DNA from: Bacteroidota bacterium
Lineage (GTDB): Bacteria > Bacteroidota > Bacteroidia > Flavobacteriales > Weeksellaceae
Assembly: GCA_023393915.1 (NCBI GenBank)
Contig: JAEXBS010000021.1
Location: 62,001-126,000 of the forward strand
Length of the DNA stretch: 64,000 nucleotides
Reading direction: 5' to 3'
The notes under the pieces were generated by a model that was given only the letters and a program-made list of their open reading frames with translations, searched no databases and was not told the DNA's origin. A program made the position numbers and the translations under genes. Each line of letters begins with the position of its first letter. The first letter of the stretch is position 1. Positions 39,033-46,536 of this stretch are shown here, one piece after another.

Positions 39033-42014
39033 GTGAACAACAAATTAAACACCTTGCTTGCACTCGTAATCTCTGGAGTCCTTTCGGTAGAAATGGCTGC
39101 TCAGAGTAGAATCGACACTGTAAAAGAAAAAGACATTGAGGAAGTTGTGGTAACGGCCTTAGGAATCAAAAGACAGGACAAATCCTTGGGATACGTTGCT
39201 GAAACGGTAGGTTCTCAGACTTTCGAAGAAACTCAGAACAACAACTGGGCTCAATCGATGGAAGGGAAAGTGGCCGGTCTAAAGATTCAAACGGCTGGTG
39301 CCGGACCTTTGGCTTCTTCTAGGATTACCTTAAGGGGAGAAAAGTCCATGAGCATGGATAACAACTATGCTCTAATTGTAGTGGATGGGATTCCTTTAAG
39401 TGATGGACCTCGTGTGAACGCTGGATCAGGAACTTCAGCTTATGGTGCTGGATCCGGTGGAGACCTTCCTATTGATTTTGGGAACGGTCTTAACTCCATT
39501 AATCCAGACGATATTGAAAGCGTTACCGTTCTTAAAGGAGCTTCTGCTGCCGCACTTTACGGTTCGAGAGCTGCCAACGGGGCTTTAATGATTACAACTA
39601 AATCCGGACGTGGAAAGAACGGAAAACTAAGAGTGACTTTGAACTCAAGTGCTTCTTTTGACACCGTACTTCGCTGGCCTGATTTTCAACACGAATACGG
39701 TCAAGGAACTTTAGCTCAAGACCGCAATGGGAATTTCTTTTATTCTTACGGAGCGTCTCCAGACGGAGTAAGTACCGGAGGAACTTCTTCTGCTTTTGGA
39801 CCTAAGTTCGATGGACAGGAGTACTACCAATACGATCCTACGGTTGAAGGTCAAAGTTTAGAGAGACAACCTTGGAGACCTTACCGTGACAACGTAAAAG
39901 GATTCTGGGAAGTAGGACAGACCTTTTCTAATAGTATTGCAATTGAAAATTCAAACGATAAGACTCAGTACCGTACCTCCCTTACTTATCTTTCAAACGA
40001 TTGGATGATGCCTAATACAGGATTTGATCGTTTCAACTTTGGAGGATCCTTCGCTCACCGTTTAAGCGACCGTTTTAAAATTACAACCAAGCTTTCTTAT
40101 TCAAGAACAAAGAGTGATAACTTACCTGCAACGGGTTATAACAACCAATCGATCTCCTATTTCATGATCTTCCAAAATCCGAACGTGGATCTGGCTTGGT
40201 ACAAACCAATTTGGAAAAAAGGACAGGAAGGAATTGATCAAATTCACCCTTTCTCTTCCTACATCGATAACCCGTATTTGATTGCTTACCATATGCTTAA
40301 CGGCGTAGACAAAAGAGCTCTTCACGGAAGTGTAATGGCAGAATACAACTTGAGCGATAATTTTACTTTCATGCTTCGCTCAGGAGTGGATTTACTTAAT
40401 GAAGAGAGAACGACTAAGCGTCCTTATTCTTCCGCGAACTACCGTCAAGGTTTTTACCGTGAACAAAACATTTCCAACCAAGAGTACAACACTGATGCTT
40501 TACTATCCTATAAAGAGCAGTTCGGAAAATTGGATGTTTCTGCAAGTGTCGGAGGAAGTATTCGTTACAATGAGTACCTAATGCACGACTACCGCGCCGA
40601 GGGACTTAAGGTGCCTGGAGATTATTCTCTTTCCAATGCCATCTACCTTAATACCAGACTTCCGAAACCTTACGATGAGCGCGTAAATTCTGCGTACGGA
40701 CTCGTTACTTTCGGATACGACAATAAAATTTTCGTTGACGTAACGGGAAGAAACGACTGGAGTTCTACTTTAATTAAATCCAACCGTTCCTTCTTCTATC
40801 CATCGGTAAGTACCAGTTTCATTTTATCCGATCTACTGAACTTAAATTCTTCAGCCCTTAGCTATTGGAAATTAAGAGGATCATGGGCGAAAGTAGGGAT
40901 CGATGGATCTCCTTATCAAACGGACAAATACTATTCGGTTGGAGATTTCCAAGGAAGTGTTTGGAAGCCTAGTACTTATCCGAACCCGAACTTAAAACCA
41001 GAAGACAATACCAATATTGAATTCGGGATGGATTTCGGGCTTGTAAGAAACCGAATCAATTACAGCATCACTGCTTATGAGAACATCACAGAGAATCAAA
41101 TTCTTTCGATTCCTGCCCTCTACGAATCGGGATATTCTTCACGTCTAATTAACGGGGGAAAAATTCGTAACAGAGGAATTGAGATGAGCCTCGATGCAAC
41201 GCCAATTAGAACTAATAATTTTAACTGGAAAATTGGAGCCAACTGGTCCATGAACCGAAATGAGATTCTTTCACTTCCACCAGAATTCAACGGAGAACCT
41301 TACACTATGTCAACTGTAGCAGGAGTGCTTTATTTCAATGCGGTTGTAGGTGGATCTCTTGGAGATTTCTACGGATATAAATTGATGCGCACCGAAGACG
41401 GACAAGTAATTTACGGAGAAAACGGTCTTCCAGCTCGTCCAGCAACCATTGAAAAAGTAGCCAACGCCTTCCCAGAGTGGAGAGCAGGTCTACAAAACGA
41501 ATTCCGCTACAAGAACTTTTCACTTTCCTTCTCTTTTGATGGACAGCTAGGAGGAAACGCCTATAGCCAGACGCACCACAAAATGTCCGAGCAAGGAAAA
41601 CTAAAGCACACGCTTTGGGGTAGAGACTCTGCGGACGGAATGGTAGTAGGAGAAGGTGTGGTTCTCAATCCGGACGGAACGTACAGTCCAAACACGACGA
41701 AGGTTAAGTTAAATTCTTATTACGGAGATTACTATCGTCGTGCTAATATTGAAACCAATACGTTTGATACGTCCTTTATTAAGTTAAGAGATGCGAGAAT
41801 TTCTTACTCACTTCCAAAGTCTGTGACTTCCCAAATTGGAGTTTCGGATCTGACCTTAGCGGTCTTTGGAAAGAACTTATGGATGTGGACCAACTTCCCG
41901 ATTTTCGATCCTGAAGTGGCTGCGCTTGATAACTCCACTATTACCCCAGGGGTAGAAATTGGTCAATTACCAACAGCTCGTACTGTAGGGGTACAGCTTA
42001 ACGTTAAATTCTAA
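39033..42014 (+). CDS. SusC/RagA family TonB-linked outer membrane transporter
   Basis: The product (about 993 residues) is a SusC-type barrel working with the SusD lipoprotein encoded next. The signal peptide runs from the GTG at 39033 (VNNKLNTLLALVISGVLSVEMAAQ). The TonB box and plug follow at once, with EEVVVTALGIKRQDKSLGY, GKVAGLKIQTAG and VLKGASAAALYGSRAANGALMITTKSG. The roughly 80-residue regulatory domain usual at the N terminus of SusC proteins is absent. The barrel ends with LNVKF. The substrate is unknown, but the downstream GDPD and phosphoesterase genes suggest a phosphorus-containing organic compound. The GTG start is favoured because the in-frame TTG at 39009 lies inside the -7 element. 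Confidence 0.92.
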   Translation: MNNKLNTLLALVISGVLSVEMAAQSRIDTVKEKDIEEVVVTALGIKRQDKSLGYVAETVGSQTFEETQNNNWAQSMEGKVAGLKIQTAGAGPLASSRITLRGEKSMSMDNNYALIVVDGIPLSDGPRVNAGSGTSAYGAGSGGDLPIDFGNGLNSINPDDIESVTVLKGASAAALYGSRAANGALMITTKSGRGKNGKLRVTLNSSASFDTVLRWPDFQHEYGQGTLAQDRNGNFFYSYGASPDGVSTGGTSSAFGPKFDGQEYYQYDPTVEGQSLERQPWRPYRDNVKGFWEVGQTFSNSIAIENSNDKTQYRTSLTYLSNDWMMPNTGFDRFNFGGSFAHRLSDRFKITTKLSYSRTKSDNLPATGYNNQSISYFMIFQNPNVDLAWYKPIWKKGQEGIDQIHPFSSYIDNPYLIAYHMLNGVDKRALHGSVMAEYNLSDNFTFMLRSGVDLLNEERTTKRPYSSANYRQGFYREQNISNQEYNTDALLSYKEQFGKLDVSASVGGSIRYNEYLMHDYRAEGLKVPGDYSLSNAIYLNTRLPKPYDERVNSAYGLVTFGYDNKIFVDVTGRNDWSSTLIKSNRSFFYPSVSTSFILSDLLNLNSSALSYWKLRGSWAKVGIDGSPYQTDKYYSVGDFQGSVWKPSTYPNPNLKPEDNTNIEFGMDFGLVRNRINYSITAYENITENQILSIPALYESGYSSRLINGGKIRNRGIEMSLDATPIRTNNFNWKIGANWSMNRNEILSLPPEFNGEPYTMSTVAGVLYFNAVVGGSLGDFYGYKLMRTEDGQVIYGENGLPARPATIEKVANAFPEWRAGLQNEFRYKNFSLSFSFDGQLGGNAYSQTHHKMSEQGKLKHTLWGRDSADGMVVGEGVVLNPDGTYSPNTTKVKLNSYYGDYYRRANIETNTFDTSFIKLRDARISYSLPKSVTSQIGVSDLTLAVFGKNLWMWTNFPIFDPEVAALDNSTITPGVEIGQLPTARTVGVQLNVKF

Positions 42015-42028
42015 TGATTTTAAGAACA

Positions 42029-43480
42029 ATGAAAAATACATTTATAAAACTTAGTCTTGCTCTAATGGCATTCTCGCTTCCTCTTTCTTGCGATCGTACG
42101 ATGGAGGAGATCAATACCGATACAAGTAGAATTAAAAGTCCAACGGCAGGAAGCTTTCTAGCACCACTACAGTACGGTATGGCCAGCTATGGATACAATA
42201 GAGCCGATGATTTTACTTTTCAATTGATGCAAGTAGCGCTTCCTTTTCCAAACGAAGGGAATACGCCAAGTAGATACTACTTTTCAGAGAATTCTGGAGG
42301 TGGATTCTGGAACACCAGCTACAATTACTTAAAGCAGGCTAAAGAAATGGAAGAGTTCGCTAAGGCGGAAAACCATGCGAATTACGAGGCGATTGCTAAA
42401 GTTCTAAAAGTATGGATCTATTCCAACCTAACCGATACGTTTGGAGATATTCCTTACTCTGAAGCTTTACGACTTGAAGAAGACATCAAGAATCCAAAAT
42501 TCGATTCTCAGAAAGAAATCTATCTTTCATTACTTGAGGACTTAGAAGCTGCCAATGCGCTTTTTGATACCACTCAGGGAATTGGAGAACTCGATCTGTT
42601 TTTCCAGGCCAACCAATCCGCGGCGGGAACAATGAAATGGAAGAAATTCGGAAACTCTCTAGCGCTTCGACTCCTTACTCGTATTCAAAAAAGAAACGGA
42701 GAAGTAAACGTACATGAAAGAATCAGAAAGATTGTAAATAATCCTTCTACTTACCCTATCTTTACTTCCAATGATGATTCAGCGCAAATGGAACTTTCTG
42801 GAATCTCTCCTTTGATGCCTCCAATCCCAAGACCACAGGACTTTACTTCCTATAGAGCGGCAGGAGAATTCTTTGTGGAGACCCTGAACAACAATAAAGA
42901 TCCAAGGGTTTCAAAGTTCTTTACTCAGGCAAGAAACTTAAGTGATAATACAGCGATCGGATTTAAAGGAGCACCTTCTGGATATGCGCAAGGGACCGTA
43001 TTCACTTACCAACCTTCCAACGTAAATCAGAATCTAGCAAAAGCACCACTTACTGTGTTTGTTTATCCTTATGCTGAGCTTCAGTTTACTTTAAGTGAGC
43101 TTGCCCTAAAAGGAATTATCTCAGGAGATGCAAAAACTTTCTACGAGAATGGAGTTACAGCTTCTTTAACTCAGTGGGGAGAAACCGTTCCTCAAGATTA
43201 TTTGGCTAATCCAGTAATCGCTTATAAAGGAACGCTAGAGCAAATTATGACGCAAAAGTACATCGCTTTGTTTTTTGTTGATCATCAACAATGGTTTGAG
43301 CACAGAAGAACAGGATTCCCTGAGCTCCCTAACAATGGTGGTCTTTTAAACGGTGGAAAAATGCCACAAAGACTGATGTATCCAACCAATCCAAAAGTGA
43401 TGAACCCGTCGAATTACCAAGCCGCAGTAGCTCAAATGGGAGGAGACGATATTAACACTTTAATGTGGTGGAATAAATAA
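42029..43480 (+). CDS. SusD/RagB family outer membrane lipoprotein (SusD_2 type)
   Basis: This 483-residue lipoprotein starts at ATG 42029, giving the signal MKNTFIKLSLALMAFSLPLSC (Cys21). An ATG at 42014 that overlaps the susC stop would add five residues before the signal. The TPR-like SusD_2 fold is visible in YNYLKQAKEMEEFAKAENHANYEAIAKVLKVWIYSNLTDTFGDIPYSEAL (start about 95) and KWKKFGNSLALRLLTRIQ. The segment NNKDPRVSKFF and a late AVVAQMGG-like tail are also present. It forms the lid of the SusC barrel and binds the substrate at the surface. The SusD_2 group often pairs with non-glycan SusC transporters, in line with a phosphate-ester substrate. Confidence 0.92.
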   Translation: MKNTFIKLSLALMAFSLPLSCDRTMEEINTDTSRIKSPTAGSFLAPLQYGMASYGYNRADDFTFQLMQVALPFPNEGNTPSRYYFSENSGGGFWNTSYNYLKQAKEMEEFAKAENHANYEAIAKVLKVWIYSNLTDTFGDIPYSEALRLEEDIKNPKFDSQKEIYLSLLEDLEAANALFDTTQGIGELDLFFQANQSAAGTMKWKKFGNSLALRLLTRIQKRNGEVNVHERIRKIVNNPSTYPIFTSNDDSAQMELSGISPLMPPIPRPQDFTSYRAAGEFFVETLNNNKDPRVSKFFTQARNLSDNTAIGFKGAPSGYAQGTVFTYQPSNVNQNLAKAPLTVFVYPYAELQFTLSELALKGIISGDAKTFYENGVTASLTQWGETVPQDYLANPVIAYKGTLEQIMTQKYIALFFVDHQQWFEHRRTGFPELPNNGGLLNGGKMPQRLMYPTNPKVMNPSNYQAAVAQMGGDDINTLMWWNK

Positions 43481-43491
43481 GACAAAAGAAA

Positions 43492-44235
43492 ATGAAACAA
43501 GGATTCATTATTGGTTTTGCCCTTCTTTCTGCGCTCCTCGGAGCGCAGTCGAAGGTCATTGCCCATAGAGGGTATTGGAAAGCTTCCAATCTCCCACAAA
43601 ACTCGGTGGCTGCACTAAAAGCAGCGCAAGAGCTGGGTGTGTACGGTTCGGAATTTGACGTTCAACGAACCTTGGACGGCGTCCTAATTTTAAACCACGA
43701 TGCGGATATTCAGGGCAAAATCATTGCGGATACTCCGTACAAAGAACTCAAGAAAATTAGATTGGACAACGGTGAGCGTATTCCCACTTTAAGAAAATAC
43801 CTAAAAGTAGGAAAGAAGGAACCTTCTAATAGGCTCATCATTGAACTCAAACCTACAAAAGACCTAACGCTCGAAAAAGAAATCGTTCGAGCGGCATTAG
43901 AGGAAGTTAATAAAGTAGGGGTAGGGGACCAAGTCGTCTATATTTCTTTTGCTTTAGGAATCTGTGAAGAGCTCAAAAGACAAGATCCAAGTGTGCATGT
44001 TCAGTACCTCAAAGGCGATTTAAGTCCTCAGGAACTTTACAATAAAAATATAAGCGGACTGGATTACCACTACGAAGTTTTAAGAAAGTACCCTTTATGG
44101 ATTAAGCAGGCTAAGGAGCTGGGTCTTTCCACCAATTCATGGACGGTGAACGATCCTAAAATCGTAGAAATTTTAGAAAAAATGGGGATTGATCAGGTTA
44201 CCACTGATATTCCTGAACAAATCTTAAAAAAATAA
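43492..44235 (+). CDS. glycerophosphodiester phosphodiesterase, secreted
   Basis: This 247-residue enzyme cleaves glycerophosphodiesters to glycerol 3-phosphate and an alcohol. After a signal peptide (MKQGFIIGFALLSALLGAQS) the TIM-barrel catalytic set appears: AHRGYWKASNLPQNSV (24-39, His25 and Arg26), GSEFDVQ (52-58, Glu54 and Asp56) and LNHDADIQG with His69. All GDPD active-site and metal residues are in place. The C-terminal WTVNDPKIVEILEKMGIDQVTTDIP is typical. The protein should be in the periplasm. It starts 11 bp after susD and supplies an obvious enzyme for a phosphorus-scavenging SusCD system. Confidence 0.93.
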   Translation: MKQGFIIGFALLSALLGAQSKVIAHRGYWKASNLPQNSVAALKAAQELGVYGSEFDVQRTLDGVLILNHDADIQGKIIADTPYKELKKIRLDNGERIPTLRKYLKVGKKEPSNRLIIELKPTKDLTLEKEIVRAALEEVNKVGVGDQVVYISFALGICEELKRQDPSVHVQYLKGDLSPQELYNKNISGLDYHYEVLRKYPLWIKQAKELGLSTNSWTVNDPKIVEILEKMGIDQVTTDIPEQILKK

Positions 44236-44239
44236 AAAA

Positions 44240-45826
44240 ATGAAATTACCATTTATTTTACCGGCACTTTTTGTTGGTGTAGTGGCCTTTGCCCAAACTT
44301 CGGTAACCGGGTACGTTTTTAAAGACCAAAACCAAAACGGAACGAAAGAAAGAAGAGAAAAAGGACTCGAAGGAGTTGCTGTTTCTAACGGAAAAGAAGT
44401 TGTGAAAACAGACAAGAACGGGAAATATGTTCTGCCAGTTGATGGAGACAATCTTATTTTTGTGATTAAGCCAACGGGTTACAGAACCGCTATTGGTGAG
44501 GATCAATTACCAATGTTCTACTACAACTATAAGCCTCAAGGCTCGCCAACGAACTTCAAGTATGCAGGTGTTGCGCCAACGGGAGCGTTACCGAAGGAAG
44601 TGAATTTTCCGCTTTATGAGCAAAAGGAATCAAGCGATTTTACTGCCCTTGTATTTGGAGATCCGCAACCTTACAATTTGAAAGAGATGGATTACTTTAC
44701 TCGTGGAATTGTAAACGAGGTGAAGCAAAACAAAAAGAATGCAGTTTTTGGAATCAGTTTAGGAGACTTAGTTGGGGATGATTTAACCCTGCATCAGCCT
44801 TATATTGAAACCATGAAAACCATTGGTCTTCCTTGGTACAATGTTATGGGGAACCACGACATGAACTACGAAGCTACGGACGATAAATATGCAGATGAGA
44901 CTTTTGAAAAGAATTTTGGTCCTGCCAATTATGCTTTCAATTATGGAGGAGTTCATTTTATCATTCTTGACAATATTCTTTATCCTGATCCAAGAGATCA
45001 AAAAGGGTACTGGGGTGGACTTCGTGAAGAGCAACTTCAATTTTTTGAAAACAACTTGAAGCAGCTTGATCCAAGTACTCCGGTTGTCGTTTCTTACCAC
45101 ATCCAGATGCATCCAGAAAGGGAAGGAGATGCGCATTTTCGTCTGGAAGACCGTCAGAGAATCTTCGATGCGTTGCAGCCTTTTGAAACCATTCTGATGA
45201 TGTCTGCCCATACGCACAAGCAAACCCAAATCTATTATACTAAAGAGGACGGATGGAAAGGTGCAAAACCGCTTCACGAACTCAATATGGGAACCACTTC
45301 TGGGGACTGGTATTCTGGAAAAGTAGACAGTAAAGGAGTTCCTGTTTCTGTGATGAGAGATGGGACTTATAGAGGGTATTCTTTCCTGAATTTTAAAGAC
45401 GGAAAGTACCAAGTAGAATACAAAGTGGCGGGGTATTCTCAAGATTTCCAAATGAAGCTCCATGTTCCTCAGGCAGTTACTCATCGCCGTAGCTCTGCGA
45501 GATTCTATGTGAATTTCTTTACGGGTGGAGAAGGAGATCTAGTAGAATACAGAGTGGATGGATCTGAGTGGAAGCCTATGGCTTATACAAAATCGATTGA
45601 CCCTTCCTTTATGCTTAGTACATTTGAATGGGATCAAAAAGCAGAACTAGGAGAGGGAAGAAGACCGTCCAATCCTGAACCGTCCAATCACCTTTGGAGC
45701 GCAGGAGTACCGGGAGGTCTAAAAGAAGGAACACATAAGTTAGAAGTAAGAGCGACGGATCGTTACGGAAAAACCTTTAGTACTTCGGCCACATTTGAAG
45801 TGCAAGAACTCCAAATGATTCCTTAA
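44240..45826 (+). CDS. calcineurin-like phosphoesterase, secreted, three-domain (MetallophosN/C)
   Basis: This 528-residue protein has a signal peptide (cleavage after VAFA, about 18). An N-terminal beta-sandwich follows (about 20-125, VTGYVFKDQNQNGTKERREKG, Cna_B/SdrD-like). Next comes the metallophosphoesterase domain (about 135-330) with FGDPQ (139-143), GDLVGD (175-180), GNHD (204-207), SYHIQMH (284-290) and SAHTH (321-325), and then a C-terminal beta domain (about 350-525). The metal-binding set is complete, so it is probably active on phosphate mono- or diesters, but the exact substrate is unknown. It begins four bases after the GDPD stop, so the four genes form one operon, ended by the hairpin at 45858-45890. 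Confidence 0.88.
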   Translation: MKLPFILPALFVGVVAFAQTSVTGYVFKDQNQNGTKERREKGLEGVAVSNGKEVVKTDKNGKYVLPVDGDNLIFVIKPTGYRTAIGEDQLPMFYYNYKPQGSPTNFKYAGVAPTGALPKEVNFPLYEQKESSDFTALVFGDPQPYNLKEMDYFTRGIVNEVKQNKKNAVFGISLGDLVGDDLTLHQPYIETMKTIGLPWYNVMGNHDMNYEATDDKYADETFEKNFGPANYAFNYGGVHFIILDNILYPDPRDQKGYWGGLREEQLQFFENNLKQLDPSTPVVVSYHIQMHPEREGDAHFRLEDRQRIFDALQPFETILMMSAHTHKQTQIYYTKEDGWKGAKPLHELNMGTTSGDWYSGKVDSKGVPVSVMRDGTYRGYSFLNFKDGKYQVEYKVAGYSQDFQMKLHVPQAVTHRRSSARFYVNFFTGGEGDLVEYRVDGSEWKPMAYTKSIDPSFMLSTFEWDQKAELGEGRRPSNPEPSNHLWSAGVPGGLKEGTHKLEVRATDRYGKTFSTSATFEVQELQMIP

Positions 45827-45857
45827 GTAACAGGAAATTAAATTTTTACTACCGATG

Positions 45858-45890
45858 GCCGTCTCTATTTCTGAGGCGGCTATTTTTTTG
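45858..45890 (+). terminator. terminator of the SusCD-phosphoesterase operon
   Basis: GCCGTCTC pairs with GAGGCGGC (one G-U) and is followed by TATTTTTTTG. The site lies 31 bases after the last stop. Confidence 0.88.
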
Positions 45891-45936
45891 AAATTCTTAA
45901 GATCAGTTTGAAAATGGCAGGTCTAGCTTAAATAGT

Positions 45937-46431
45937 TTAAAGAGGGAATTCATTAATGATGTTCCATTTATTATTTCCGTGCTGCTCAATAAGAGAAATT
46001 CTTTCAAAAGTAATGGAATGGGGGAAGTCTAGCTGTTTTATTTTTTCTAGTTGCTCCGTAGTGCACTCCGCATTTCTAGGATGGATTAAGGTAATGTGCG
46101 GCCTGGGGTGAGAAATGGCTCTCTCCGAATGGGCTAAAAGTTTTCGTCTCAATTCATGAAATTCATCGGGCTGATGATCTGTCGAAAGCCAAAGTCCTTT
46201 ATCATTTGAGAACCGTTCCAGTTGATTGAGGTGAAGCGCGATGTTACCCGTTTTCAGAGCTTTTATATTCGCTAAAACGCTTGAAATTTCACTCAGCTCG
46301 TCTTCTCGGCATAAAGTCACATGCGAGCGGATGAGCGCGGATTGCACGGGATCAAATGTGCGGCGAACATATTCAATCTTCTCTGCGTACTTTTCGGGTA
46401 CAAACAAGGTGAGTTGTCTTCTTACTTCCAT
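45937..46431 (-). CDS. 2'-5' RNA ligase family (2H phosphoesterase) protein
   Basis: The 164-residue protein has the two HxT/S motifs of the 2H phosphoesterase superfamily: SHVTLC (about 36-41) and PHITLIHP (about 112-119). The length fits LigT-like proteins, which hydrolyse or ligate 2',5' or cyclic phosphate ends of RNA. Activity cannot be pinned down from sequence. It is a lone gene between the phosphoesterase operon and the E1 gene, with no signal peptide, so it is a cytoplasmic enzyme and not part of the phosphorus locus. Confidence 0.85.
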   Translation of the reverse strand: MEVRRQLTLFVPEKYAEKIEYVRRTFDPVQSALIRSHVTLCREDELSEISSVLANIKALKTGNIALHLNQLERFSNDKGLWLSTDHQPDEFHELRRKLLAHSERAISHPRPHITLIHPRNAECTTEQLEKIKQLDFPHSITFERISLIEQHGNNKWNIINEFPL

Positions 46432-46536
46432 TGACTTTAAGGAATGCTTTTCTTTCCCGTGTATAAAAGGTGTGTGATTAGAAAGAGTATTCTCTAATTG
46501 AAATCAGCCGCAAAAGAAAAAAGAAGGGACAAAAAA

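Noticed and set aside
44783..45484. A 233-codon open frame on the minus strand, inside the calcineurin-like phosphoesterase gene
   Set aside because: It lies wholly within a gene with intact metal-binding motifs, and its translation shows no recognisable domain.
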